Assembly (NCBI RefSeq): GCF_003129905.1
Contig: NZ_QFFM01000029.1
Coordinates: 1 to 41,039, forward strand
Direction: 5' to 3'
Length of the DNA: 41,039 nucleotides
Source: Bifidobacterium callitrichidarum
Lineage (GTDB): Bacteria; Actinomycetota; Actinomycetes; Actinomycetales; Bifidobacteriaceae
Shown here: one piece after another, positions 32,905-40,818 of the stretch
Layout: the number at the start of each line of letters is the position of its first letter
Numbering within the stretch: the stretch's first letter is position 1
Notes under the pieces: generated by a model
Seen by the model: the letters and a program-made list of their open reading frames with translations, nothing else
What the model was told of the DNA's origin: nothing
Database searches by the model: none
Made by a program: the position numbers and the translations under genes

Positions 32905-33750
32905 TCAGCGCTCCTGCACGCGCTTGACGAGCGAGAGCAGCGCGCGGGCCACGGTGTCGGGGTGTTCCACGGCGCTGAAGTGGCCGCAGTCGGGAATGGC
33001 CACGAATTCCGCACCAGGGATTTTCTCGGCGAGCGGCTTCATCACGCTCGGGTTGCTGGTGGGGTCGTTCTCGCCAGAGACCACCACGGTGGGCACCGTA
33101 ATGGTGGCCGGCACCTCCCCCATTTCGGGGCGTCCGTAGGTCATGCGCTGACGCCAGGCCAAGCCGGCAGGACTCTGTTCGCTGATCCACTCGGTCATCG
33201 TTTGAATGAATTCCGGCGAGCGCTTCACCGTGGAATCCCCTTCGGCGGGATACGCGAAGTGCATCACCGGTTCCACGGAATCGGTCTCCTCGGCGGCGTT
33301 GGCCATGGTCAGGCGCCCCTCACCGCCTGTGCCATCGGACGCGGCCATCGTGTCGCACAGGGCCAGACCGGCCACGGCTTCGGGGTGCAGGCGCTGGATG
33401 TCCATCGCCACGTAGCCGCCCATCGAAAGGCCCACCCAGATGGCCTTGCCGTATCTCGCGGCCTTCACCAGATCCACGTAGGCCTCAGCCAAACGGTCCA
33501 GCGCCTCGCTGTATGCGCCATTGGCCATGCGCGGGCCGGAGTCGGCCTCGCTCGGCACCGGGGACTGACCGGAACCGGCCATATCCGGCGCCCAGATGGG
33601 GAACGGCGGCACGTCGTCCAGATCGGCGAAGTCGGCGAGCGCCTTCGCGCACACGTCCCACATGCGATGGTCCACCGGGTAGGCGTTCATCAGCACCACC
33701 GGCACACCCTCGCCGTCGCGAATCACATGATTGGCCAATTCGATTGTCAT
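32905..33750 (-). CDS. Alpha/beta hydrolase
   Basis: 281 residues with an alpha/beta-hydrolase fold: oxyanion region LMNAYPVDHRMW, nucleophile elbow GLSMGGYVA, the acid in VVSGENDPTSNP, and His in IPDCGHFSAVEHP. This pattern fits small-molecule hydrolases of the 3-oxoadipate enol-lactonase or esterase kind; the substrate cannot be assigned. Start 33750 has AAGGAG 5 nt upstream. It lies 17 bp after the Nudix-like gene, so the two are co-transcribed. Confidence 0.88.
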   Translation of the reverse strand: MTIELANHVIRDGEGVPVVLMNAYPVDHRMWDVCAKALADFADLDDVPPFPIWAPDMAGSGQSPVPSEADSGPRMANGAYSEALDRLAEAYVDLVKAARYGKAIWVGLSMGGYVAMDIQRLHPEAVAGLALCDTMAASDGTGGEGRLTMANAAEETDSVEPVMHFAYPAEGDSTVKRSPEFIQTMTEWISEQSPAGLAWRQRMTYGRPEMGEVPATITVPTVVVSGENDPTSNPSVMKPLAEKIPGAEFVAIPDCGHFSAVEHPDTVARALLSLVKRVQER

Positions 33751-33767
33751 TATCGCTCCTTTTGCAC

Positions 33768-34391
33768 CTATACTCCAGCCCAGGCCAGCGCCTGGCGCAC
33801 GATGCGCCCGTGGCCGTTGACCATCTGGGCGATGAACGTGTCCATCATGTCGCTCTTGGGCGCCACCCACTCCACGTCCAGAGTCTCGTCCTGCGGCTTG
33901 CAGTCGCCGGCGATCGGCACCACATAGCACAGCGCGATGGCGTGCTGGCGCGGATCGTAGTACTCGCTCAGGCCCGGCGTGGGGAAGAATTCGGCCACGG
34001 TGAACGGCTGAAGCGAGGCGGGCAGCATCGGCAGGGCGATGTCGCCCAGGTCCTTGGCCACGTTACGGGCGATGGCCTCACGCAGCGTCTCGTGGAAGAG
34101 CACACGGCCCGTGATCAGCGTACGTTCGATGGAACCGTCATCGGAGACGCGCAGCAGAGAACCGACCTGTGCGATGCGGCCCAGATCATCCGTGCGCACC
34201 GGCACGATCTCCACGTAGGCGATGGGCATCTGGTGACGGGCCCTGTTGATGTCCGCCGGGCCGAGCCATCCCGGCGGGTTGCCGTGGCCCGAGCCGCCTC
34301 CATGGATGAAGTCCTCGGGCGTGATGTTGTCGAATTCGCCGCGGTTGCGACCGGCGTCGTAGTCGCCCTCGTCGGGCACTTCATCATTCAT
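33768..34391 (-). CDS. Degenerate Nudix-fold protein (DUF4916-like)
   Basis: 207 residues, conserved in actinobacteria in my recollection. The Nudix box frame is recognisable (GRVLFHETLREAIARNVAKD), but the catalytic pattern REuxEE reads R-N-V-A-K-D, so the metal-binding glutamates are replaced. It probably binds a nucleotide-like ligand or acts in another way rather than hydrolysing it. First gene of a pair with the alpha/beta hydrolase. Two starts are possible: 34391, with GGAGG 10 nt upstream, or 34400, which lies 7 nt after GATAAT (leaderless). Confidence 0.7.
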   Translation of the reverse strand: MNDEVPDEGDYDAGRNRGEFDNITPEDFIHGGGSGHGNPPGWLGPADINRARHQMPIAYVEIVPVRTDDLGRIAQVGSLLRVSDDGSIERTLITGRVLFHETLREAIARNVAKDLGDIALPMLPASLQPFTVAEFFPTPGLSEYYDPRQHAIALCYVVPIAGDCKPQDETLDVEWVAPKSDMMDTFIAQMVNGHGRIVRQALAWAGV

Positions 34392-34612
34392 GACTGGCAT
34401 GCCTCCCATTATCGCGCGAAAGTCGCACGTGCGGTGGAAGCATCCCGAATATTCCCCGCATCGCGGAAGGCATGGCTCGGGCACACGCCACGGCCTGTTC
34501 GTCTCGGGGCAAAAATGTTGGGTGGTACTGGAAAGCTGGTACGCAGCACAACGGAAGTTCCCATTCATCCCACGCCCCGCGCGTGCCCGCTATATAAGAG
34601 GAGAGAAGCATC

Positions 34613-34981
34613 ATGGCAACCAAGGCCATCACCTCAGCCGATTTCGAGAAGACCGTGACCGACAACGAGATCGTGTTCGTTGACTTCTGGGCCACGTGGT
34701 GCGGTCCGTGCCGCGCGTTCGGTCCGATCTTCGAGGCCGCATCCGACAAGCCGGAGAACGCGGACATCGCTTTCGTCAAGGTGGACATCGACGCCAATCA
34801 GGATTTAGCCCAGGCCGCCGGCATCCAGGCCGTGCCCACGCTGATGATCGCCAAGCAGGGCGAAGTCATCTTCCAGCAGGCCGGCGCGCTGCAGGCCGCC
34901 GATCTGGACGATCTGATCGCCCAGGCCAAGGCCCTCGACCTCGCGGCCGCCAAGGCCCAGGCCGCCGCCCAGCAGAACTGA
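34613..34981 (+). CDS. trxA: Thioredoxin
   Basis: Cytoplasmic disulfide reductant. 122 residues with the thioredoxin active site WCGPC (Cys30, Cys33) in FVDFWATWCGPCRAFGPIF and the cis-proline AVPTLMI. The C-terminal tail of about 20 residues is Ala/Gln-rich and extends past the usual fold. AGAGGAGAG lies upstream of the ATG and TATATA at 34591. It is a single-gene unit, closed by a clear terminator. Confidence 0.95.
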   Translation: MATKAITSADFEKTVTDNEIVFVDFWATWCGPCRAFGPIFEAASDKPENADIAFVKVDIDANQDLAQAAGIQAVPTLMIAKQGEVIFQQAGALQAADLDDLIAQAKALDLAAAKAQAAAQQN

Positions 34982-35043
34982 GCCGGTCCCGTTCAGCCCC
35001 GACCTCGAACCGGAAGCGCCGGGTGAACGATTCAGTTTTCCAG

Positions 35044-35074
35044 CCGCCACCATATGTGGCGGTTTTTGTTTTTT
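35044..35074 (+). terminator. Intrinsic terminator after trxA
   Basis: CCGCCAC (35044-35050), 5-nt loop, GTGGCGG (35056-35062), then a T-rich run to 35074 interrupted by one G. A textbook rho-independent terminator. Confidence 0.92.
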
Positions 35075-35111
35075 GCAGACACTACATCTAGGACGCATTC
35101 GCCATCGTCGC

Positions 35112-35141
35112 TTGCCGTTCATCCACTCACCCGCCTATCAT
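35112..35141 (+). promoter_or_regulatory. Putative promoter of the G5/transglycosylase gene
   Basis: TTGCCG (35112-35117), 18-bp spacer, TATCAT (35136-35141). Start would fall near 35148, giving a leader of about 43 nt with AAGGAG before the ATG. Confidence 0.5.
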
Positions 35142-35190
35142 GGAAGGCAGTGTGTGAAATCCAACCGGAGTAATCCGACCAAGGAGCGCA

Positions 35191-36189
35191 ATGTCGAAGC
35201 ACGTCAGGCATACCCCCCTGCTGAAATCCCTGAGCAAGCGCCAGTGGGCCAAGGTCGCGGCGGTGATCGCGGCAGTGGGATTCATCGGGGCGGCGGGTGT
35301 GGTCTCCCGTAACTTCTATCAGAACGATGCACCGAAGTCGTTCTCCGACGTCACCGCATTCTCGGCCACCGATTCCGCGGCCTCCCGTTCCGCGGCCCGC
35401 GGCGCCATCGACAGCGCGGACAAGAACACCACGTTCGTCACCGTCAAGATCAACGGCGACTCACGCACGGTGCTCGGCGAGAAGCAGGACATGACCACCG
35501 TCAAGGATGTGTTGGAGACCGGCAACATCACTTTGGAGCCGGATGATGCGGTGAACCCGTCGCTCAAGACCAAGGTGACCGAGGCCACGGTCATCACCAT
35601 CGACCGCGCCGGCGCGGACGTGGAGACCAACGAGACCGCCATCGCCTTCAACGAGGTGCGCAAGGAGACCTCCAGCCTGCCCAAGGGCCAGGAGAAGGTG
35701 GAGACCGAGGGCGAAAACGGCATCATGGAGACCACGTCGCTGGTCACGCGCGCGGGCGGCAAGATCGTCTCCTCCAACGTGTTCGCATCCTGGGTCAAGA
35801 AGGCCCCCGTGGATAAGGTGATTCTGGTGGGCACCGGCTCCTCCTCCACCACCGTGGCGGCCAACGATCTGGGCACCACCACGCCGGCCGGTGAGATCCA
35901 GTCCTGGGCGCATGACTATCTGCTGGCCAACGGGTACACCGAAGAGGACTTCACCGCGGCGAACTACATCATCAGCCATGAATCCGGCTGGAGCCCCACC
36001 GCCACGAACCCAAGTTCCGGCGCGTACGGTCTGGCCCAGGCCTATCCGGGCAGCAAGATGGCCTCCGCCGGCGCCGACTGGCAGACCAACTACCAGACCC
36101 AGTTCAAGTGGTTCATCGACTACTGCAACCAGCGTTACGGCGGCATCACCGCGGCCTACAACCACTGGATCACGTACAACAACTACTGA
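35191..36189 (+). CDS. Secreted G5/DUF348 protein with C-terminal lytic transglycosylase-like domain
   Basis: 332-residue peptidoglycan-remodelling protein. Order: basic N terminus and one membrane or signal segment (about 20-40), one DUF348-type unit (VTVKINGDSRTVLGEKQDMT, about 83-140), a G5-like segment (about 150-205), then a C-terminal catalytic domain from about 245. There SHESGWSPTATN supplies the likely catalytic Glu and YGLAQAYPGSKMASAGADW is the signature of SLT/aggregation-promoting-factor-type domains. The layout resembles resuscitation-promoting factors of actinobacteria, but with a transglycosylase domain of the other type. AAGGAG before the ATG supports 35191. Confidence 0.9.
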   Translation: MSKHVRHTPLLKSLSKRQWAKVAAVIAAVGFIGAAGVVSRNFYQNDAPKSFSDVTAFSATDSAASRSAARGAIDSADKNTTFVTVKINGDSRTVLGEKQDMTTVKDVLETGNITLEPDDAVNPSLKTKVTEATVITIDRAGADVETNETAIAFNEVRKETSSLPKGQEKVETEGENGIMETTSLVTRAGGKIVSSNVFASWVKKAPVDKVILVGTGSSSTTVAANDLGTTTPAGEIQSWAHDYLLANGYTEEDFTAANYIISHESGWSPTATNPSSGAYGLAQAYPGSKMASAGADWQTNYQTQFKWFIDYCNQRYGGITAAYNHWITYNNY

Positions 36190-36237
36190 TCGGCCGTCGT
36201 TCCTGCTGATTTCCCCACCGGTTGGAATGCCCGATGG

Positions 36238-36270
36238 AAGCCCCGCCACGTTGCTGTGCGGGGCTTTTTT
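36238..36270 (+). terminator. Intrinsic terminator after the transglycosylase gene
   Basis: AAGCCCCGC and GCGGGGCTT arms (36238-36246, 36258-36266) with an 11-nt loop, followed by a T-run to 36270. Confidence 0.9.
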
Positions 36271-36679
36271 GTTGGCATTTCCACCGCGGCGTGTCGCTAT
36301 GTGGATACAGGACAGCCGCCTTCGCGCTTACCGGACGGTAGCCAGAATCCCAGTGATTTCTAGGGTTTCCAAGGGGTGTGCCAACGTGCAGCACGGGCCC
36401 GGCTGGGCATATGCCACTTCACACCCCCTTCGGTTGCCCCAAACGGCCGAAATTCGTCGGACGGGGGCATGTACACTAGGGGGCGTTTGCACGGGGATTC
36501 CCCTCAGCGCGGCATAGCCCAACACAATCGAACACAGGAACAGGCCGGATGCTTACGGCGCTTGCACGGCAGGCGCGCCTTCACGGCCCGCGGATTCCGA
36601 TATTTCGCCAATAGCTCCTTTCCACAGGCGGCATTGTGCGTTGCGTGCACCGCATCGGGGACCATATAAGGAGAAAAGC
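36271..36679. other. About 410-bp gene-free leader region
   Basis: No reliable gene is visible; short open frames here start late or lack ribosome sites. TACACT at 36472-36477 could be the -10 of the next gene, which would then have a leader of about 195 nt. Several GC-rich inverted repeats occur, but no recognised riboswitch. Confidence 0.4.
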
Positions 36680-37225
36680 ATGACCAAGAAGATTCTGGCC
36701 GTTCTGGCCACCATCGCGGCGGTGCTCGGCCTGAGCTTCGCCACCAACACCGCATTCGCCGTGGACGGCGATGGTTACGGCGCATCCGTGACCGTGAGCG
36801 GCAACACCGCCACCGTGTCCTTCCCGGCCGGCGCGTTCCAGCCGAACGAGCAGGTGACCGTGACCTGGGACGACGCCATAATCGCCGATGTGCAGCAAAT
36901 CGGCCAGAAGACGTTCACCGCCGCCGCCGACGGTTCCCTGAACCTGCGTTACATCTTCAAGGACGGCCAGGCCGGCCAGACCATCACCGTGACCGCCGTG
37001 GGCGCCCAGACCGGTTCCCGCACCGCCGAGATCACCGTGCCGGCCACCGGTGCCGGCGACCAGTCCGGCAACGGCACGGGCTCCGGTGCCACCGGTTCAC
37101 TGAACGGCTCCGGCACCACCGCCAACACGGGCGCCTCCGTGGCCCCGTACGGCGTGGCCGCCCTGATGCTGGCCGCCGCCGGCATCGCCCTGTTCGCCGT
37201 TCGCAAGAGCTCCAACCAGCACTGA
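36680..37225 (+). CDS. Small secreted surface protein with C-terminal membrane anchor
   Basis: 181 residues, family not recognised. Signal peptide at 1-29 (KKILAVLATIAAVLGLSF, cleavage probably after AFA), an Ig-like beta domain of about 90 residues (GASVTVSGNTATVSFPAGAF), a Gly/Ser/Thr linker, then TANTGAS, a hydrophobic helix (VAALMLAAAGIALFAV) and a basic tail RKSSNQH. This is the layout of sortase substrates, and TANTG is close to the LAXTG motif of class E sortases, though not an exact match. AAGGAGAAAAGC before the ATG supports 36680. Confidence 0.8.
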   Translation: MTKKILAVLATIAAVLGLSFATNTAFAVDGDGYGASVTVSGNTATVSFPAGAFQPNEQVTVTWDDAIIADVQQIGQKTFTAAADGSLNLRYIFKDGQAGQTITVTAVGAQTGSRTAEITVPATGAGDQSGNGTGSGATGSLNGSGTTANTGASVAPYGVAALMLAAAGIALFAVRKSSNQH

Positions 37226-37250
37226 GCGCACGCCATGCGCCTACCCTCTT

Positions 37251-37298
37251 GGCTCCCCTTGTCAGGGGAGCTGTCACCGAAGGTGACTGAGGGGTAGT
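37251..37298 (+). repeat. 48-bp intergenic repeat, copy 7
   Basis: Direct orientation. It lies between the stop of the surface protein and its terminator, so it is part of that mRNA. Confidence 0.9.
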
Positions 37299-37319
37299 TT
37301 CAAATGGTAAATAATTCAA

Positions 37320-37349
37320 CCGGGAATCACTTCCGATTCCCGGTTTTTT
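37320..37349 (+). terminator. Intrinsic terminator of the surface protein gene
   Basis: CCGGGAATC and GATTCCCGG (perfect 9-bp arms) with a 6-nt loop and six T residues (37344-37349). Confidence 0.93.
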
Positions 37350-37381
37350 CATGCCTTGCAAAACCACTGCCCCTTCCTCTT

Positions 37382-37429
37382 GGCTCCCCTTGTCAGGGGA
37401 GCTGTCGGCGCAGCCGACTGAGGGGTAGT
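37382..37429 (+). repeat. 48-bp intergenic repeat, copy 8
   Basis: Direct orientation, after the terminator, upstream of the tyrosine phosphatase promoter. Confidence 0.9.
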
Positions 37430-37474
37430 TCCTAGATTAAGAAGAAGCCAGAAAACGATAATTCTCCACTCTCG

Positions 37475-37480
37475 TATAAT
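37475..37480 (+). promoter_or_regulatory. -10 hexamer of the phosphatase gene
   Basis: Perfect TATAAT, 44 bp upstream of the ATG. No good -35 is seen 17 bp further upstream. Confidence 0.45.
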
Positions 37481-37524
37481 TAGCCGAAATCTCCGCCACA
37501 GTATTGTGCGATAGAAAGGAACGT

Positions 37525-38094
37525 ATGCAGCTGCTTTTCGTATGTACCGGCAATCAGTGCCGCTCGGTGATGGCCGAATATTATTGTCGATTCCGTCTGA
37601 CCCAATTCGGTAACGACGCCGAAAATACCACCGATGCCGTCACCGTTTCCAGCGCCGGCACGCTGCAATATCCACCGCACGCCGCCGACCCATTGGCCAT
37701 CGATATGCTTGCGTCCGACGGCATTGACGCCACCGCGCACCGTTCCGCACCAATCAGTGCGGAAATCACTCGCACCGCCAATCTCATCCTGTGCTTTGAA
37801 CGCGCGCAAATCGCTGAATTGTTGGGCCAGAACCCGGCCGCCGTGCGCAAGACATTTCTCTTCGACGACTTCGTCAATGCGTGCGCCTATCTAGGCAATC
37901 AAGGCCCGATTCCCGGAGACTCCATTGAAGCCAAATTGCGCGAAGTGGCGGACTCCATGTCCATGATCCGCCCGTTCCTGCCCGTCGCACACGAAACCGT
38001 GGATCCCCACCGCCAATCTCGCGAGGTATTCGAGCAGGTATACGCCGAAATCAAACACGGCATCGACACCATATTCCACACAATCGGCGAGTAA
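37525..38094 (+). CDS. Low-molecular-weight protein-tyrosine phosphatase family protein
   Basis: 189 residues. The N terminus has the CX5R phosphatase loop CTGNQCRS (Cys7, Arg13), and the general-acid DP motif appears in VDPHRQS (Asp near 160). The family dephosphorylates tyrosine, often of capsule kinases, and includes arsenate reductase relatives; no kinase is encoded nearby. It is somewhat longer than the usual 140-160 residues. Start 37525 has AAAGGAACGT directly upstream. It is flanked by two copies of the 48-bp repeat on each side, and its base composition is more AT-rich than the core genes. Confidence 0.85.
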   Translation: MQLLFVCTGNQCRSVMAEYYCRFRLTQFGNDAENTTDAVTVSSAGTLQYPPHAADPLAIDMLASDGIDATAHRSAPISAEITRTANLILCFERAQIAELLGQNPAAVRKTFLFDDFVNACAYLGNQGPIPGDSIEAKLREVADSMSMIRPFLPVAHETVDPHRQSREVFEQVYAEIKHGIDTIFHTIGE

Positions 38095-38117
38095 AACAGT
38101 CTTATAAGCCCGCCCTT

Positions 38118-38165
38118 GGTTCTCTTGTTAGGAGAGCTGTCACCAAAGGTGACCGAGGGAGCAGT
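38118..38165 (+). repeat. 48-bp intergenic repeat, copy 9
   Basis: Direct orientation, more diverged (GGTTCTCTTGTTAGGAGAGC), but the changes keep the stem. Confidence 0.85.
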
Positions 38166-38225
38166 CCATAAAAGATACCGTAAATAAGTTTCTGTTAAAT
38201 CAAAATCGACATAGCCCTTATTTTT

Positions 38226-38273
38226 GGCTCCCCTTGTCAGGGGAGCTGTCGGCGAAGCTGACTGAGGGGTAGT
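38226..38273 (+). repeat. 48-bp intergenic repeat, copy 10
   Basis: Direct orientation, nearly identical to copies 7 and 8. Confidence 0.9.
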
Positions 38274-38340
38274 CAGACATGGATCCATGTCAATCTTGGT
38301 TTAACATAGTTTTATATAAAGCATATGAAAGCCCATTTAT

Positions 38341-38369
38341 TTGTCATATTTCCCGCACACCCATACAAT
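38341..38369 (+). promoter_or_regulatory. Strong promoter of the small basic protein gene
   Basis: TTGTCA (38341-38346), exact 17-bp spacer, TACAAT (38364-38369). The best consensus match in the window. Start near 38376 with a leader of about 36 nt carrying AAGGAG. Confidence 0.7.
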
Positions 38370-38411
38370 CAATAACGAATGCAAATAACTTCGACAAATA
38401 AGGAGCAAATT

Positions 38412-38837
38412 ATGGCTTCTCTGCTGCAGGGATTTGAAGAGGTCCAGCTGGTCAAGCCGGTGGGCAAGACGGTGATGACGGTCACCGATTCCGCCATCCG
38501 CTTCAACAAGGCGACCGTGGAGGTGCTCGGCTCCCCCGCATACGTCAAGGTGCTCATCAACGAGAAGACCAAGCAAATCGCCGTGACTCCGGCCACCGAA
38601 AAGGCCGATAACGCCGTTAAGTTCGCCAAGGCGGGTGCCGCTTCCGTGAGCGTGAAGGAGCCGGTGCTGGTCGAGGCCGTGAAGGCGTATCTGCCCGTGG
38701 GTGAAGCCCCGGAGGGCGAGGTGGCCTACCAGTCCGTGAACGGTGCCGCCTACCCGGAGAGCAAGACCGTGATCTTCGACGTCGCCAACGCCACCGCCGG
38801 CACCATGAAGCGCCGCGGCCGCAAGAAGGCCGCCTGA
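38412..38837 (+). CDS. Conserved small protein of unknown function
   Basis: I do not recognise the 141-residue protein. There is no signal peptide or TM. It looks like two beta-rich halves with a very basic end (MKRRGRKKAA), which could bind nucleic acid. The start at 38412 has AAGGAG 8 nt upstream. It has the strongest promoter in the window and good codon use, both signs of high expression. It is followed by a large inverted repeat. Confidence 0.75.
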   Translation: MASLLQGFEEVQLVKPVGKTVMTVTDSAIRFNKATVEVLGSPAYVKVLINEKTKQIAVTPATEKADNAVKFAKAGAASVSVKEPVLVEAVKAYLPVGEAPEGEVAYQSVNGAAYPESKTVIFDVANATAGTMKRRGRKKAA

Positions 38838-38863
38838 TCCGCACGGCAAACATTCCGACCAAC

Positions 38864-38910
38864 GGCTAGGGGTGCCATTGCATGACAACATGACAATGGC
38901 ACCCCTAGCC
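38864..38910. terminator. Perfect 17-bp inverted repeat between convergent genes
   Basis: GGCTAGGGGTGCCATTG (38864-38880) and its exact complement (38894-38910), with a 13-nt loop. It lies between the small protein and hipA, which converge. Neither strand has a T-run, so any termination would depend on other factors. Confidence 0.6.
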
Positions 38911-38928
38911 TTACCCGCAATCAGATCG

Positions 38929-40251
38929 TCATCCTATTTGCTCAGCAGCAAACCAGTCCAGAGTCCTCACACTCTGCGCCACAATACCCTCACGAATTCG
39001 TCCGATAAGTAGCATCTTATTTTGTTGACTTTCCACCGTGCAATGTGGCAGCATACCGGACCAGGCCAACGCATCTTTTGCGGCTTCATCAAACGCAGGA
39101 AGAATCCGCAACGAAATATCCAGCAGCATGGGTGCAATGACGCTCCAACTATCGTTACCGCACTGTTCTGCCAATTTCCGCCAATTTCTTAGCTCAATAC
39201 GCTCCCAATTGTATTCTCCACCGATACTCATTGCGAGTTTCCGATCTTTACGCTGTGTATCGTAGGCAAACAGCGAAGCAATATCATATAAAGGCGCAAG
39301 TCTCGGTACTTTCCCTGGAATCTCAAGAATCGCGTAATTCTTTGCATGAGCATCGGAGCCGGCAATCAGATAGTTGAAAATCAAGGCTGCGAAAAACGCC
39401 TTCACATCTTCCTCGAGAAACCCATGAGCACGCATAAAGCGCACAATATCCTGAGGGCTTGGCCCACCATCAGATTGGTATTTCTGATTGGTCATCACTC
39501 CCATTGCCTGGCAGAAATCCTCCTGATGGATTCTGGTCACTGTAGCCGGCATGGTGGAATCATCTATGCGTCTATCCCAGCGAGCGCTTACTATAGCCGG
39601 CACATTGCCGAATACCCGATAATCGGATCGAGCAACCGATAGTCCAATTTTCCGGGCCGTCGTCAAGCATAGGTATTCATTAAATGCCTGTTCCCGCAGA
39701 CCACGTATGCCCGGTTTGATGATATGCGTCGTAGCTGCTGCGCCTTCAGCTTCGTACCATTGATTATTGGTATACCGTAACGCCAATTTGTCCTGCGCAC
39801 CATTCAACGACCAATGCTCGCCATTGTTCTGCCAAGATGCCTGTGCCGCACCGGTAACAGATTCAAGCCTCTGGCCGATTTGTTCTTCATTAATCGGAGT
39901 CAGGACTTCTACCATTTTCCCCGTCTCAGTGCCAGGTGCCACAAATTGCACGGCGCCGCCACAATCAAGTCCAATCGCGGTCAGGAGAGCGAATGGATTA
40001 CGCGCGTTCACCGAATACAGGCGTGCAATTCTCTGACGCACGGAAGAATCATCGGGGAGAATGCCATCGATGTATGCTTCTACGGCGTTGCCCCGCCATG
40101 GTTCGACTCGTCTCGGCATAGCAAGGGACAATTGCGCAACATCAGAACTGCTCAGGTCATAGGTAAACGTGTGCCTCCCTGAGGCTTCTTCACGTAACAC
40201 ACCGACTTTACGCCCCTCAAGCAGAACAATCAGTTCCTTGATTGCCGACAT
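38929..40251 (-). CDS. hipA: HipA-family serine/threonine kinase toxin
   Basis: 440 residues, full-length HipA including the N-subdomain. Kinase motifs: glycine-rich loop WSLNGAQDKLAL (Ser148 matches the autophosphorylation serine of E. coli HipA), catalytic SDAHAKN near 299-305 (Asp300 and Asn305) and LYDIAS (Asp323) as metal ligand. E. coli HipA phosphorylates glutamyl-tRNA synthetase and induces persistence; the target here is unproven. The start at 40251 has AGGAAGG 8 nt upstream. It lies 63 bp after hipB. GC content is clearly lower than in the core genes, a sign of horizontal origin. Confidence 0.93.
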   Translation of the reverse strand: MSAIKELIVLLEGRKVGVLREEASGRHTFTYDLSSSDVAQLSLAMPRRVEPWRGNAVEAYIDGILPDDSSVRQRIARLYSVNARNPFALLTAIGLDCGGAVQFVAPGTETGKMVEVLTPINEEQIGQRLESVTGAAQASWQNNGEHWSLNGAQDKLALRYTNNQWYEAEGAAATTHIIKPGIRGLREQAFNEYLCLTTARKIGLSVARSDYRVFGNVPAIVSARWDRRIDDSTMPATVTRIHQEDFCQAMGVMTNQKYQSDGGPSPQDIVRFMRAHGFLEEDVKAFFAALIFNYLIAGSDAHAKNYAILEIPGKVPRLAPLYDIASLFAYDTQRKDRKLAMSIGGEYNWERIELRNWRKLAEQCGNDSWSVIAPMLLDISLRILPAFDEAAKDALAWSGMLPHCTVESQQNKMLLIGRIREGIVAQSVRTLDWFAAEQIG

Positions 40252-40314
40252 CTTTGCCGCCTTCCTATCTCGCACGCCAAGAACGACCGTCACGCCCAAT
40301 CTTCAGCCATCTCG

Positions 40315-40779
40315 CTAGGATGCGCTCAGACCCTTAAGATAATCTTCCGTAGATACACTCATTGACTTCCGAAACTCACGGAGTTTCGACTGCAATTCCT
40401 CACCATAATCATGGCCTTGCTGATTAAAGGCAGCCGTAATCGGCATCACTTCGGCCACTGGCGTCTTTGCATCTGTTTCGACTTGCGTATCAGTGCGAGG
40501 TAGAACGGCCGCCGGATGCGATTCTTCCGTATTCGTTTCTTCGGTACAATCGGGGGCATCGTATCCCAACGTCACTGCCACTCCAAGCACCTGACACATC
40601 GACAGCACTCGCGCGAAGCTGGCATTGATGATTTTCCCTTGTTCAAATTGGCTGACCCAAGGACGTGTCAGGCCGGCCCGTTCGGCAAGTTCCGCCTGCG
40701 TCATTTTCTGTACGATCCGGGCGTCTCGCATTGTCACGGCCAATTGCGACATGGACACCACACTACTCATTACACGCAT
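40315..40779 (-). CDS. hipB: HipB-like antitoxin / HTH repressor
   Basis: 154 residues. An XRE-type helix-turn-helix (MTQAELAERAGLTRPWVSQF at about 26-45) heads a protein much longer than the 88-residue E. coli HipB. The extra about 75 residues at the C terminus are acidic, then helical (YGEELQSKLREFRKSMSVS). HipB proteins bind operators upstream of hipBA and neutralise HipA. Start 40779 has AAGGGG 5 nt upstream. Three TGTT-N10-AACA sites lie just upstream. Confidence 0.9.
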   Translation of the reverse strand: MRVMSSVVSMSQLAVTMRDARIVQKMTQAELAERAGLTRPWVSQFEQGKIINASFARVLSMCQVLGVAVTLGYDAPDCTEETNTEESHPAAVLPRTDTQVETDAKTPVAEVMPITAAFNQQGHDYGEELQSKLREFRKSMSVSTEDYLKGLSAS

Positions 40780-40818
40780 GTCTGCCCCTTTGTCTGGCAC
40801 ATTCAACACAACCTCAAT

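Noticed and set aside
36376..36669. 97-residue open frame upstream of the surface protein
   Set aside because: No ribosome site, no hydrophobic or domain pattern, and it overlaps the leader of the next gene.
37251..38273. CRISPR-like array from the repeated 48-bp units
   Set aside because: Spacing is irregular, a gene lies between units, copies occur in both orientations elsewhere, and no cas gene is present.
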